34,913 nt of DNA, taken from positions 1-34,913 of the forward strand of contig JAFGCB010000002.1 in assembly GCA_016932855.1 (NCBI GenBank), in the 5' to 3' direction. The notes beneath the pieces were generated by a model that ran no database searches, was not told where the DNA came from, and saw only the letters and a program-made list of their open reading frames with translations. This stretch comes from Candidatus Omnitrophota bacterium. GTDB taxonomy: Bacteria; Omnitrophota; Gorgyraeia; Duberdicusellales; Duberdicusellaceae. The translations under genes and the position numbers were made by a program. Positions 6,153-13,883 of this stretch are shown piece by piece. Positions within the stretch are counted from its first letter, which is position 1; each line of letters begins with the position of its first letter.

Positions 6153-6959
6153 ATGACACGCGCCACAGTGGCAAGCGGGACTTTTTATCCGGCTAATCCG
6201 AACAAGCTTAAGGAATTCATCAAAAACGCAACTCCCCGCAACATAACACCTCAGGAAGCAAAAGCAGTAATACTTCCTCACGCCGGATACATATACTCAG
6301 GCAAGGTAGCCGTTGAAACAGTGGCTAATATCAGACCTAAAAAACTGCTGGTAGCGCTGGGGCCTAACCACACCGGAAGAGGCCTTCCTTTCAGCGTATA
6401 CACACAGGGCTGCTGGCAAACACCGTTAGGCGATATTGAAATCGAGCCTGAAACAGCGCAGGAAATCACAAAAACAAGGATACTTGAGGCTGATATCCAA
6501 GCTCACGCTTACGAGCACTCTATTGAGGTTCAGCTTCCGATTCTTAAATATTTCTTTGAAGAATTTAAGTTCATTCCCATAGCCTGTATTCTGGCTGACC
6601 TTGCCGTCTACAAGGAAATAGCTGGAATTATCTATACAAGCCTTGAAAAAACATCAGGCTTTGCTCAATCGCTCATAATCGCCTCGTCGGATATGACTCA
6701 TTATGAATCCCAGGCTCAAGCGGAAAAAAAGGATAAATACGTGCTTGAAGCGATATTAAACCTGGATACATCTAATTTCCTGAAAAGAGTGCAAGAAAAA
6801 AATGTTTCGATGTGCGGAATTGCCCCGGTAGGAATAATGCTTGAGTTTTTAAAACTTTCCCAGGCAAAAAAAAGCCGGCTTATAAAATATACGACCAGCG
6901 CCGAGGCAAGCGGAGACTATTCATCGGTAGTGGGATATGCCGGAGCAATCTTCAATTAA
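6153..6959 (+). CDS. AmmeMemoRadiSam system protein B (MEMO1 family)
   Basis: A 268-aa single-domain protein with MEMO1-family signatures: S-G-T-F-Y-P-A, L-P-H-A-G-Y-I-Y-S-G (H43), G-P-N-H-T-G (H73), E-H-S-I-E-V-Q-L-P, S-S-D-M-T-H-Y and M-C-G-I-A-P. The histidines and cysteine correspond to the metal-binding residues described for human MEMO1. In many bacteria it pairs with an AMMECR1 protein and a radical SAM enzyme (AmmeMemoRadiSam), but neither partner is in the window. The molecular function in bacteria is unsettled. DUF1844 follows after 14 bases. Confidence 0.9.
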   Translation: MTRATVASGTFYPANPNKLKEFIKNATPRNITPQEAKAVILPHAGYIYSGKVAVETVANIRPKKLLVALGPNHTGRGLPFSVYTQGCWQTPLGDIEIEPETAQEITKTRILEADIQAHAYEHSIEVQLPILKYFFEEFKFIPIACILADLAVYKEIAGIIYTSLEKTSGFAQSLIIASSDMTHYESQAQAEKKDKYVLEAILNLDTSNFLKRVQEKNVSMCGIAPVGIMLEFLKLSQAKKSRLIKYTTSAEASGDYSSVVGYAGAIFN

Positions 6960-6973
6960 AAGCAAGGTGCACA

Positions 6974-7327
6974 ATGAATGAAGATGTCAAAAAGAAAGTG
7001 GACGAAAACTGGAAAAATCAAATTGAGAAAGAAAAAGAGGATTCCCAGGAAAGAAACCAAGAATTCCATCAGCCTAATTTCACCGTATTGGTATCTTCCT
7101 TAAGCATGCAAGCCATGATATCCCTGGGCAAACTCGAAAACCCCCTAACCAATAAAAAGGAAGAAAACCTTGAACAGGCCCGTTTCCTGATCGACACCCT
7201 GGACATACTTAAAGAAAAAACTAAAGGTAATTTAACCGGCGAAGAAACCGTATTTCTCGACGACTCTCTTTATCACCTGCGTCTAATTTACGTAGAGAAA
7301 AAAAACTTAAAAGACAAAGGGCTTTAG
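6974..7327 (+). CDS. DUF1844 family protein
   Basis: A 117-aa soluble, acidic/lysine-rich protein. The segment F-x-V-L-V-S-S-L-S-M-Q-A-M-I-S-L-G (about residues 36-52) followed by A-R-F-L-I-D-T-L-D-I-L-K-E-K-T-K-G-N-L matches what I know of DUF1844, a helical family with no assigned function. It lies 14 bases after the MEMO gene with a weak AAGGTG site, so the two are probably co-transcribed. Confidence 0.8.
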   Translation: MNEDVKKKVDENWKNQIEKEKEDSQERNQEFHQPNFTVLVSSLSMQAMISLGKLENPLTNKKEENLEQARFLIDTLDILKEKTKGNLTGEETVFLDDSLYHLRLIYVEKKNLKDKGL

Positions 7328-7390
7328 GCCTGGATACGAATTACGAATATTTTACGAATATACCAATAACAGTAAAAGTCGCTCTTTGTT

Positions 7391-7440
7391 ATCTAGTAAC
7401 CCTTAGTAACCACTATTAACCATTAGTAACCACTAGTAAC
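7391..7440 (+). repeat. Five-unit 10-bp tandem repeat (TAGTAAC core)
   Basis: Five units in exact 10-base register, each ending in TAGTAAC or TATTAAC, directly upstream of the Trm112-like gene. The preceding bases (about 7336-7362) also carry three ACGAAT copies. Related arrays occur near 28977-29016, 32468-32524 and 32565-32606. Confidence 0.8.
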
Positions 7441-7451
7441 CTTGAGGTGAT

Positions 7452-7619
7452 ATGATGATTGACCAAGAACTTTTAAAAATACTTGCCTGTCCTTCCTGCA
7501 AAGCGGATGTCCGCTTGGAAAATGAGAAAATAGTATGCACGGGTTGCGGACTAAGATACCCTGTAAAAGACGGCATCCCTATAATGCTGATAGAGGAGGC
7601 CGAGAAAACGGAAAAGTAA
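7452..7619 (+). CDS. Trm112-like zinc-ribbon protein
   Basis: A 55-aa ORF: M-M-I-D-Q-E-L-L-K-I-L-A, then C-P-S-C (C13, C16), C29 and C32 in C-T-G-C-G-L-R-Y-P-V, and D-G-I-P-I-M-L. This is the Trm112/YcaR zinc-ribbon pattern; such proteins partner methyltransferases in eukaryotes and archaea and are of unclear role in bacteria. The GAGGTGA site at 7444-7450 suits the second ATG (7455) slightly better than the first. The stop is one base from the aroQ ATG, so the two are translationally linked. Confidence 0.85.
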   Translation: MMIDQELLKILACPSCKADVRLENEKIVCTGCGLRYPVKDGIPIMLIEEAEKTEK

Positions 7620-7620
7620 A

Positions 7621-8070
7621 ATGAAAAAGAATAAACCCAGGATCTTGGTAATTCACGGACCCAATCTAAATCTCTTAGGAAAACGTGAAACTTCCCTATA
7701 CGGAAGCACAACCTTTGCCAAGCTTAACCAACTCCTGAAAAAAGAAGCTGAAAAACTTAAGCTGTCTCTGCAGACATTCCAATCAAATTCTGAAGGCCAG
7801 ATTGTAAACAAGATAAACTCTTCCTTGGGTAAGATTGACCTTATAATAATAAACCCGGCGGCCTACACCCATACGAGTGTAGCCATAAGAGACGCGCTCT
7901 TAGCGGTAGAAATACCCTCCATAGAAGTCCATATCTCGAATATATTTAAACGCGAGGAATTCAGAAAACAGTCTCTTATTTCCGACGTAGCAATAGGGAT
8001 AATATCGGGTTTAGGCATACATTCATATATCCTTGCCCTAGAAGCTGCAAGAAAAGTCCTGACGAAATAA
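7621..8070 (+). CDS. aroQ: Type II 3-dehydroquinate dehydratase
   Basis: A 149-aa protein with the complete AroQ pattern: H-G-P-N-L-N-L-L-G-K-R, L-Y-G with catalytic Tyr27, Q-S-N-S-E-G-Q-I-V, I-N-P-A-A-Y-T-H-T-S-V-A-I-R-D-A, E-V-H-I-S-N-I with catalytic His, and R-E-E-F-R. It performs the third shikimate step, dehydroquinate to dehydroshikimate, as a dodecamer. The preceding enzyme AroB is also in this window (25923) but in another unit. It is followed by the Xaa-Pro peptidase and EF-P, the order seen in Bacillus (yqhS-yqhT-efp). Confidence 0.95.
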   Translation: MKKNKPRILVIHGPNLNLLGKRETSLYGSTTFAKLNQLLKKEAEKLKLSLQTFQSNSEGQIVNKINSSLGKIDLIIINPAAYTHTSVAIRDALLAVEIPSIEVHISNIFKREEFRKQSLISDVAIGIISGLGIHSYILALEAARKVLTK

Positions 8071-8151
8071 TATCCCCCTAAAATACGGCCAGGTGCGAAC
8101 ATAAGCAAAAGCTAATCTAATTTTCAACTTATAAAACAACCTCTGCAAAAG

Positions 8152-9222
8152 ATGGTTTTTAAAAAAAGGCTTCAAAAAGCACTCGCCAAATTAAAAAATT
8201 TAAAACAAGAAGCTCTACTTGTAAGCTGCCCGGTAAACATTTTTTACCTGACGGGCTTAAGTGATATCGAGGGATACCTTCTGATAAGCCACAAAAAAAC
8301 AATTTTTTTTACGGATTTTCGCTACCAGCTTAAATGCAGCCCGGAATGCAAAGCTGCGGGCATCGATCTTGCAGTCTACAACTTTGGGATTTTTGATTTT
8401 ATAGCCGCCGGAGTAAAGAAAGCCGGCCTAAAAAAAATAGGCTTCGAAGGAAAACTAATCTACTATAAAGAATTCAGCGAATTCAAGAAAAGTTTCGAAA
8501 AACATGGGCTTAAATTCGCGGCTACCTATGATTTTATAAAAAATCTAAGAAAAATTAAGGAAAAACAGGAATTAAAACTAATACAAAAATCGGTAAATAT
8601 TGCCTCTGAAGCCTTTGATTTTATACGAGAAACGGCCTACGAAGGCCTGACCGAGAAGTTTCTGGCCCTTGAAGTCGAGCGCTTCCTGAAAATTAAGGCT
8701 GATCCGGAACTGGCCTTTCCGCCTATAGTAGCCAGCGGACTTTCATCAGCCCAGCCTCATTACCGGCCGGGCCTGGAAAAAATCCAAATAAATAAACCTT
8801 TTTTGATAGATCTAGGAGCTAAATACCGCGGTTACTGCTCTGACTTGACAAGAGTATTTTTTTTAAGTAAAATGCCCAATTATCTTAAGAAGATAATCGA
8901 TATAGTAAAGAAAGCAAAAGACTTAAGTATAAGCAAAATCCGCTCCGGCGTAAAAGCCCAGCAAATAGACAAGACCGCTCGGGAGTTTATAGCCAAAAAG
9001 GGGTACGGCAAGTTCTTCGGCCATTCCTTAGGACACGGGGTCGGCCTACAAGTCCATGAGCTTCCCAGCATTAACAGCAAAAACGAAGAACGCCTGCAGG
9101 AAGGCATGGTTATCACTATCGAGCCGGGGATTTACTTGCCGGGAAAATTCGGCGTAAGAGAAGAAAGCATGGTGCTGGTCAAGAAAAACGGCGCCCAAAT
9201 TTTAGAAAGAAAGATTATCTAG
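8152..9222 (+). CDS. M24 family Xaa-Pro aminopeptidase
   Basis: A 356-aa protein with a creatinase-like N-terminal domain (about 1-130) and a pita-bread M24 domain. Metal ligands are visible: D-L-G-A-K-Y-R-G-Y-C-S-D-L-T-R (two Asp), G-H-S-L-G-H-G-V-G-L-Q-V-H-E (His), I-T-I-E-P-G-I-Y (Glu) and V-R-E-E-S-M-V (Glu). It cleaves N-terminal residues preceding proline and acts in the cytosol. EF-P follows after four bases; pairing of a proline peptidase gene with efp is common, though no mechanism is shown by the sequence. Confidence 0.92.
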   Translation: MVFKKRLQKALAKLKNLKQEALLVSCPVNIFYLTGLSDIEGYLLISHKKTIFFTDFRYQLKCSPECKAAGIDLAVYNFGIFDFIAAGVKKAGLKKIGFEGKLIYYKEFSEFKKSFEKHGLKFAATYDFIKNLRKIKEKQELKLIQKSVNIASEAFDFIRETAYEGLTEKFLALEVERFLKIKADPELAFPPIVASGLSSAQPHYRPGLEKIQINKPFLIDLGAKYRGYCSDLTRVFFLSKMPNYLKKIIDIVKKAKDLSISKIRSGVKAQQIDKTAREFIAKKGYGKFFGHSLGHGVGLQVHELPSINSKNEERLQEGMVITIEPGIYLPGKFGVREESMVLVKKNGAQILERKII

Positions 9223-9226
9223 AAAA

Positions 9227-9781
9227 ATGAATATCGGCGAAATAAGAGCTGGCATAACAATCATATTAAATAAAGAGCTTTTTTTAGTAATCGCGGCTGA
9301 ACACGCAAAGCTCGGAAGGGGTTCTGCATTCCTTAGGGCAAAACTCAAAAGCCTTGATACGGGAAAAGTAATTGATAAAACCTTAAGGGACTCCGATAAC
9401 GTAGAGCAGGCCTATATCGAAAAGAGAAAACTTCAATTTCTCTATAAAGACGAACCCCTGTATCACTTCATGGATTTAGAAACCTATGAAAGTCTTATAC
9501 TGAATAAAGAAAAAATCGATGATTTAACCCTCTGGCTTAAGGAAAACTTGGAGCTAGAAGGCCTTTTCTTCGAACACAGGCTGATTAGCTTACAACTTCC
9601 TTCCCAGTTAACACTTAAAGTTGCCCAAACCGAACCCGGCTTCCGGGGAAATACCGTAAAACAGGGAACAAAACCGGCTAAGCTTGAAACAGGGGCAACC
9701 GTACAAGTTCCTTTATTTATAAATATCGGTGATATAATAAAGGTCAACCCTGAAAGTAAAGAATACCTGGGCAGAGCCTGA
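9227..9781 (+). CDS. efp: Translation elongation factor P, Arg-tip variant
   Basis: A 184-aa protein with the KOW-like N-domain and two OB domains; the C-terminal part has P-G-F-R-G-N-T-V-K-Q-G-T-K-P-A and V-P-L-F-I-N-x-G-D-I-I-K-V. EF-P rescues ribosomes stalled at polyproline. At the loop tip, where the modified Lys of the common P-G-K-G motif lies, this protein has L-G-R-G (Arg31), so the lysyl-type (EpmA) modification is not possible. No earP-like rhamnosyltransferase is seen nearby. It is linked to the Xaa-Pro peptidase by a four-base gap. Confidence 0.94.
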   Translation: MNIGEIRAGITIILNKELFLVIAAEHAKLGRGSAFLRAKLKSLDTGKVIDKTLRDSDNVEQAYIEKRKLQFLYKDEPLYHFMDLETYESLILNKEKIDDLTLWLKENLELEGLFFEHRLISLQLPSQLTLKVAQTEPGFRGNTVKQGTKPAKLETGATVQVPLFINIGDIIKVNPESKEYLGRA

Positions 9782-9796
9782 TTGCCTTAAAAAAAG

Positions 9797-9830
9797 ATTA
9801 CAGAAAGCAGGAAAGCCTGTAATTTATTTA
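9797..9830 (+). terminator. Weak stem-loop after efp
   Basis: ATTACAG (9797-9803) pairs with CTGTAAT (9817-9823), followed by a T/A-rich tract. An alternative inner stem CAGG/CCTG also exists. It may partly separate efp from accB. Confidence 0.4.
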
Positions 9831-9851
9831 TAGTACGAAATTATAAAATCA

Positions 9852-9869
9852 CCCGAAAGCTGGGGAGGG
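9852..9869 (+). promoter_or_regulatory. CCCGAAAGCTGGG leader hairpin overlapping accB ribosome-binding site
   Basis: The 13-base motif CCCGAAAGCTGGG (9852-9864) can form a CCC/GGG hairpin, and its right arm is part of the GGGGAGGG ribosome-binding site of accB. The identical 13-mer appears at 24038-24050 before the small basic protein gene, and an AATCAT also follows both copies. A post-transcriptional control element is an inference. Confidence 0.4.
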
Positions 9870-9875
9870 ATAATC

Positions 9876-10316
9876 ATGGATATAAAAAAATTAAAAGAGT
9901 TTATAGAATTCATGAAGGAAAACGAGCTGGCAGAATTAGAAATTGAAGAAAACGGCAAAAAGATAAAATTAACCCGGGCGGGCCTGCAAAAAATAATGCC
10001 TGCGCCCCAACCCCAGCCAAATGAAAATAGCCAGCCTGCCCAATTTCAGGCTGAACCGACACAGGCCAAAGACAATTTACTGGAAATCAAAGCCCCCATG
10101 GTGGGAACCTTCTACCGGGCCCCGGCTCCTAATGCTACGCCATTTATCGAGATAGACTCAGGCATAGGCCCGGGAGACGTGGTTTGCATAATCGAGGCTA
10201 TGAAGCTCATGAACGAAATAAAATCCGAAATCAAAGGAAAAGTTGTGGATATATTAGCTGATAACGGCGAGCCGGTGGAATACGGACAAACCTTGTTCCT
10301 AATAAAGCCCCTATGA
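9876..10316 (+). CDS. accB: Biotin carboxyl carrier protein of acetyl-CoA carboxylase
   Basis: A 146-aa protein: helical N-terminus (M-D-I-K-K-L-K-E-F-I), a Pro/Gln/Ala-rich linker (about 42-65), and a biotinyl domain beginning A-P-M-V-G-T-F-Y-R-A-P with the biotinylation motif E-A-M-K-L-M-N, the target Lys being about K110. It carries the carboxyl group between AccC and the carboxyltransferase in fatty-acid synthesis. accC follows after 79 bases. A strong ribosome-binding site sits inside a small hairpin. Confidence 0.95.
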   Translation: MDIKKLKEFIEFMKENELAELEIEENGKKIKLTRAGLQKIMPAPQPQPNENSQPAQFQAEPTQAKDNLLEIKAPMVGTFYRAPAPNATPFIEIDSGIGPGDVVCIIEAMKLMNEIKSEIKGKVVDILADNGEPVEYGQTLFLIKPL

Positions 10317-10367
10317 AAGTAAAAGAACATAAAGTACAGATAGCGGAATTGCCGTCCTATATACTTG

Positions 10368-10388
10368 GTACACAGTACTCAGTACTCT
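10368..10388 (+). repeat. Three-unit heptamer repeat in accB-accC spacer
   Basis: GTACACA, GTACTCA and GTACTCT in perfect 7-base register (10368-10388), just upstream of accC. It belongs to the general pattern of short tandem repeats in spacers here. Confidence 0.7.
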
Positions 10389-10395
10389 ATAAAAG

Positions 10396-11754
10396 ATGTT
10401 TAGCAAAATACTTGTTGCCAACCGCGGGGAAATAGCAGTCAGAATAATACGGGCCTGCAAAGAGCTGGGCGTACGCACTGTAGGAGTCTACTCAGAAGCT
10501 GATAAAGACTCTCTGCATGCCCAACTTGCCGATGAATCTCTATGCATCGGAGGACCTAAGCCCCAAGACAGCTATCTGAATATATCGGCTATAATATCAG
10601 CGGCTGAAATAACCGATTCTGACGCCATACATCCTGGATACGGTTTTTTAGCGGAAAATGCCCATTTCGCCGAAGTCTGTGAATCCTGCGGAATAAAATT
10701 CATAGGCCCCACTCCTGAAAATATACGTACCATGGGAGACAAAATACAAGCAAGAAGAATAATGCGCAAGCATTCCATACCGGTAATTCCGGGAAGCCTC
10801 GATCCGGTAAACACCAAGGAAGATGCGCTAAAGCTGGCCCAAAAACTTCAATATCCGGTGATTATAAAGGCTGCGGCCGGCGGCGGAGGAAGAGGAATGC
10901 GCATATGTCACAGCGACGTAAGATTGATAAGCGCTTTTATAACCGCCCAATCCGAAGCAGAGGTTGCCTTCGGCAATTCCTGCGTCTATGTGGAAAAATA
11001 TCTCCACGAACCCCGCCACATAGAAATACAGATAGTCGCTGATAATTACGGAAATATAGTCCACCTGGGAGAACGCGACTGCTCGATTCAGCGCCGCTAC
11101 CAGAAGCTCATAGAAGAAACGCCCTCGCCGGCGGTTGACGCAAGGCTTCGTAAGAAGCTCGGGGAATACGCGATCAAAGGCGCCAAAGCAATTAACTATT
11201 CTAATGTAGGCACCATGGAATTCTTATTGGACGCCAAAACCCATAAAGTATACTTTATGGAAATGAATACCAGGATCCAGGTCGAACACCCCGTAACCGA
11301 AGAAGTAACCGGTATAGACTTAGTAAAACTCCAGATACAGCTTGCAGCGGGCCAAAAGCTGAATTTAAAGCAGGATAAAATCAAGCTTAAAAACCACGCT
11401 ATCGAATGCCGGATTAACGCCGAGGACCCCGAGCATGATTTCATACCTTCTCCGGGAAAAATAGAATTCCTTTATCAACCCGGCGGCTTAGGAATAAGGG
11501 TAGATACCCACATATATTCCGGATATACTATACCCAGCCACTACGATTCTCTGATTGCGAAATTAATCGTGCGGAAGAAAACGCGCCAGGAATGCATCGA
11601 TGTCTTAAAAAGAGCTCTTGAGGAATTTATGATCGATCCGGTGAAAACAACCATTGGTTTTTACCGAAGAGTTATCGAAGACAGCGAATTTGTAAAAGGT
11701 AACTACAACACTCACTTCTTAGAGAAATTCCTTGAAGAAAACAGGGAAGAATGA
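10396..11754 (+). CDS. accC: Biotin carboxylase subunit of acetyl-CoA carboxylase
   Basis: A 452-aa protein of normal length. It has the N-terminal I-L-V-A-N-R-G-E-I-A-V-R-I-I-R-A, H-P-G-Y-G-F-L-A-E-N, the ATP-grasp loop A-A-A-G-G-G-G-R-G-M-R, and M-N-T-R-I-Q-V-E-H-P-V-T-E with the catalytic Glu/Arg region. It carboxylates the biotin on AccB using ATP and bicarbonate. Its stop overlaps the Asp23 start (ATGA), indicating translational coupling. AccA and AccD are not in the window. Confidence 0.96.
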   Translation: MFSKILVANRGEIAVRIIRACKELGVRTVGVYSEADKDSLHAQLADESLCIGGPKPQDSYLNISAIISAAEITDSDAIHPGYGFLAENAHFAEVCESCGIKFIGPTPENIRTMGDKIQARRIMRKHSIPVIPGSLDPVNTKEDALKLAQKLQYPVIIKAAAGGGGRGMRICHSDVRLISAFITAQSEAEVAFGNSCVYVEKYLHEPRHIEIQIVADNYGNIVHLGERDCSIQRRYQKLIEETPSPAVDARLRKKLGEYAIKGAKAINYSNVGTMEFLLDAKTHKVYFMEMNTRIQVEHPVTEEVTGIDLVKLQIQLAAGQKLNLKQDKIKLKNHAIECRINAEDPEHDFIPSPGKIEFLYQPGGLGIRVDTHIYSGYTIPSHYDSLIAKLIVRKKTRQECIDVLKRALEEFMIDPVKTTIGFYRRVIEDSEFVKGNYNTHFLEKFLEENREE

Positions 11755-12089
11755 AACATATACTATCGGATTTAGGAGAAATAAAAATACACCGCAATCT
11801 TATTAAACAAATAGCTGAAGCTTCGGCCTTAACGGTAGAAGGGGTGGCCTGCCTTAGCGCCGTTAAAGAAAAGTGGCTGGCCAATATCCTGTCCTTTTTA
11901 AAGATCGGGTCGATAAAAGTGGACTTAACCAAAGACTTAAAAATTGAAGTTCCTATAACGGTTAAGTTCGGATATAATATCCCGGATGTGGCTGTAAACG
12001 TCCAGGAAGCAATACTAAAAAATCTCTCTAAGACGCTAAATATAGACACGGCTTATATAGTCGTGAAAGTAAAAGGCCTGGGTGAATGA
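11751..12089 (+). CDS. Asp23/Gls24 family protein (YqhY-like)
   Basis: A 112-aa protein with the Asp23 pattern: G-E-I-K-I-H then an A-S-A-L-T-V-E-G-V-A segment, V-P-I-T-V-K-F-G-Y-N-I-P-D-V-A-V-N-V-Q and a C-terminal strand V-V-K-V-K-G. It is coupled to accC by a four-base overlap. In Bacillus the homologue YqhY also follows accBC and is linked genetically to control of acetyl-CoA carboxylase activity. A similar role here is an inference from position. Confidence 0.88.
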   Translation: MKHILSDLGEIKIHRNLIKQIAEASALTVEGVACLSAVKEKWLANILSFLKIGSIKVDLTKDLKIEVPITVKFGYNIPDVAVNVQEAILKNLSKTLNIDTAYIVVKVKGLGE

Positions 12090-12126
12090 AAAAGTTTACA
12101 AAGCATAGATTGCAGGCTACAGACAA

Positions 12127-12150
12127 TTCGGTATAGTGCCGAAAAGGAGG
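12127..12150 (+). promoter_or_regulatory. Hairpin and strong ribosome-binding site before AmaP-like gene
   Basis: TTCGG (12127-12131) pairs with CCGAA (12139-12143), followed immediately by AAGGAGG (12144-12150), five bases before the ATG. The site supports the chosen start. Confidence 0.6.
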
Positions 12151-12155
12151 TTGTT

Positions 12156-12749
12156 ATGGGATTTTTCTCCGCGCTTATATATATTCTTGTGTCTTTCTTT
12201 ACCGGAGGAATGCTGATTCTTATCTCAATAAACTATCTGCAGGCAGTTGAATTTGAAAGCATCCTAAGCCTCGTGCAAACCATGCCAAATTTAAGGATTG
12301 TCATCGGCCTCTTGGGGCTGTTAATAGTGCTTATGTGCATAAGAACTATACAAAATTCAATAGCCAAATCTCAAAGGGAAAAAACAATAGCTTTTGAAGG
12401 CAGCTGCGGCCAGGTAAGCATCAGCCTCTCGGCCGTGGAAGATATGATTAAAAAGTTATTACTCGAATTTAAGGAGTTAAAAGACGTAAAACCGCATGTT
12501 ACCGCTTCAAAGAAAGGCCTGCAGGTAACCTTAAGGATAGTGCTTTCCTCTTATACTAACATACCCGAGTTTACCGCTAAAATACAGAATGTTGTCAGCG
12601 CAAAACTGCAAAGCATGCTGGGACTAGAGGAAGAAATCCAGATAAAAGTAGAGATCAAAAAGATTCTTTACCCTGAAACCAAAGTAAAAGAAAAAACCTC
12701 TGACGAAGACGAAGGCCCTAACGTTCCTTACAGGCAATATCAAACCTAG
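12156..12749 (+). CDS. AmaP-like alkaline-shock membrane anchor protein
   Basis: A 197-aa protein with two membrane helices (about 4-26 and 44-62) followed by a cytoplasmic Asp23-like domain (about 75-170: G-Q-V-S-I-S-L-S-A-V-E-D-M-I, V-T-A-S-K-K-G-L-Q-V-T-L-R-I) and an acidic tail. This is the architecture of AmaP, which anchors Asp23 to the membrane in Firmicutes. The Asp23 gene directly upstream is the likely partner. The TM pair differs from a classic lipid-anchored protein, and no signal cleavage site is visible. Confidence 0.8.
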   Translation: MGFFSALIYILVSFFTGGMLILISINYLQAVEFESILSLVQTMPNLRIVIGLLGLLIVLMCIRTIQNSIAKSQREKTIAFEGSCGQVSISLSAVEDMIKKLLLEFKELKDVKPHVTASKKGLQVTLRIVLSSYTNIPEFTAKIQNVVSAKLQSMLGLEEEIQIKVEIKKILYPETKVKEKTSDEDEGPNVPYRQYQT

Positions 12750-12833
12750 CGGCGGAGCGCGAAGAAACAGAAAGCAGAAAATAGAAAACAGGATAATACA
12801 AACCAGCAAAACCTAGAAAGGAAAGGTTAAATT

Positions 12834-13862
12834 ATGCCTAGAGTGGGAATACTGACCGGGGGAGGAGATTGCCCAGGACTTAACGCTGTGATAAGAGCGG
12901 CTACGCGATCGGCTCTTAATAATAGCTGGGAAGTTGTGGGTATTAAAAACGGCTGGAAGGGCTTGCTGGAAAAAGAAACCCAGATTCTGGATATGAGGTC
13001 TATATCGGGAATACTTCACAGAGGCGGAACAATTCTGGGAACCTCGCGTACTAATCCTTATAAAAATGAAGGCGACTCGGAAATCGCGAAAAATAATTTT
13101 AAAGAATTAAACCTGGATGCCTTGATTGCTATCGGAGGAGAAGATACCCTGGGAGTAGCAAACAAGCTCTCTGAAGAAGGTTTAAACATTGTAGGCGTAC
13201 CCAAAACTATCGACAACGATCTAAACGCTACTGATTATACCTTCGGCTTCGATACGGCAGTAAATATAGCCACGGAATGTATAGATAGACTTCACACCAC
13301 CGCTGAAAGCCACCACCGGCTTATGGTTGTAGAAGTAATGGGCCGACACGCCGGCTGGATAGCTACATTTTCAGGACTTGCCGGAGGAGCAGACGTCATC
13401 CTTATACCGGAAATCCCTATCAATGTGGCCGAGGTATGCCAAATAATTAAGAACCGGCACGCCCGGGGCAAAAACTTCAGCATTATAGTAGTTGCCGAAG
13501 GAGCGAAGTTTTCCAAAAGCCAAGAAATCCTGCAAGACGGCGAACTCGACGAATTCGGGCATGTTAAGCTCGGAGGCATCGGTCAAAAACTAGCAAAGCT
13601 AATCGAAACAAATACCGGCTTTGAGACGCGGGTGGTGGTGCTGGGCCATATTCAACGAGGAGGCACCCCTACAGCCTACGATAGAATTCTTGCAACCCGC
13701 TACGGCGTAAAAGCAATGGAACTGGTATTTAACAAAAAATTCGGCAGGATGGCCGCCTTAAAAGGCAACCATATAGTTGACGTGCCCCTGAAAGAAGCTA
13801 TCGCAGAATTAAAGACCGTCGACGAAAAGATTTACGAAATAGCCAAGATATTCTTTGGCTGA
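12834..13862 (+). CDS. pfp: Phosphofructokinase of the pyrophosphate-dependent type
   Basis: A 342-aa PfkA-family protein: G-G-G-D-C-P-G-L-N at the N-terminus, P-x-T-I-D-N-D-L, M-G-R-H-A-G-W-I-A and G-x-x-Q-R-G-G-x-P. The two residues that separate phosphoryl donors fall in E. coli register: Asp at 104 (G-G-E-D-T) and Lys at 124 (P-K-T-I-D-N-D) instead of Gly and Gly in ATP enzymes. Established work on this family associates Asp104/Lys124 with PPi use. So the enzyme probably makes fructose 1,6-bisphosphate reversibly from PPi. Ribosome-binding site AGGAAAGG precedes the ATG. gmhA follows after 21 bases. Confidence 0.9.
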   Translation: MPRVGILTGGGDCPGLNAVIRAATRSALNNSWEVVGIKNGWKGLLEKETQILDMRSISGILHRGGTILGTSRTNPYKNEGDSEIAKNNFKELNLDALIAIGGEDTLGVANKLSEEGLNIVGVPKTIDNDLNATDYTFGFDTAVNIATECIDRLHTTAESHHRLMVVEVMGRHAGWIATFSGLAGGADVILIPEIPINVAEVCQIIKNRHARGKNFSIIVVAEGAKFSKSQEILQDGELDEFGHVKLGGIGQKLAKLIETNTGFETRVVVLGHIQRGGTPTAYDRILATRYGVKAMELVFNKKFGRMAALKGNHIVDVPLKEAIAELKTVDEKIYEIAKIFFG

Positions 13863-13883
13863 TGCAAAAGCTTCTTGGAGCTT

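Noticed and set aside
7391-7440. CRISPR array
   Set aside because: Units are only 10 bases with no spacers of 25-40 bases and no cas genes nearby.
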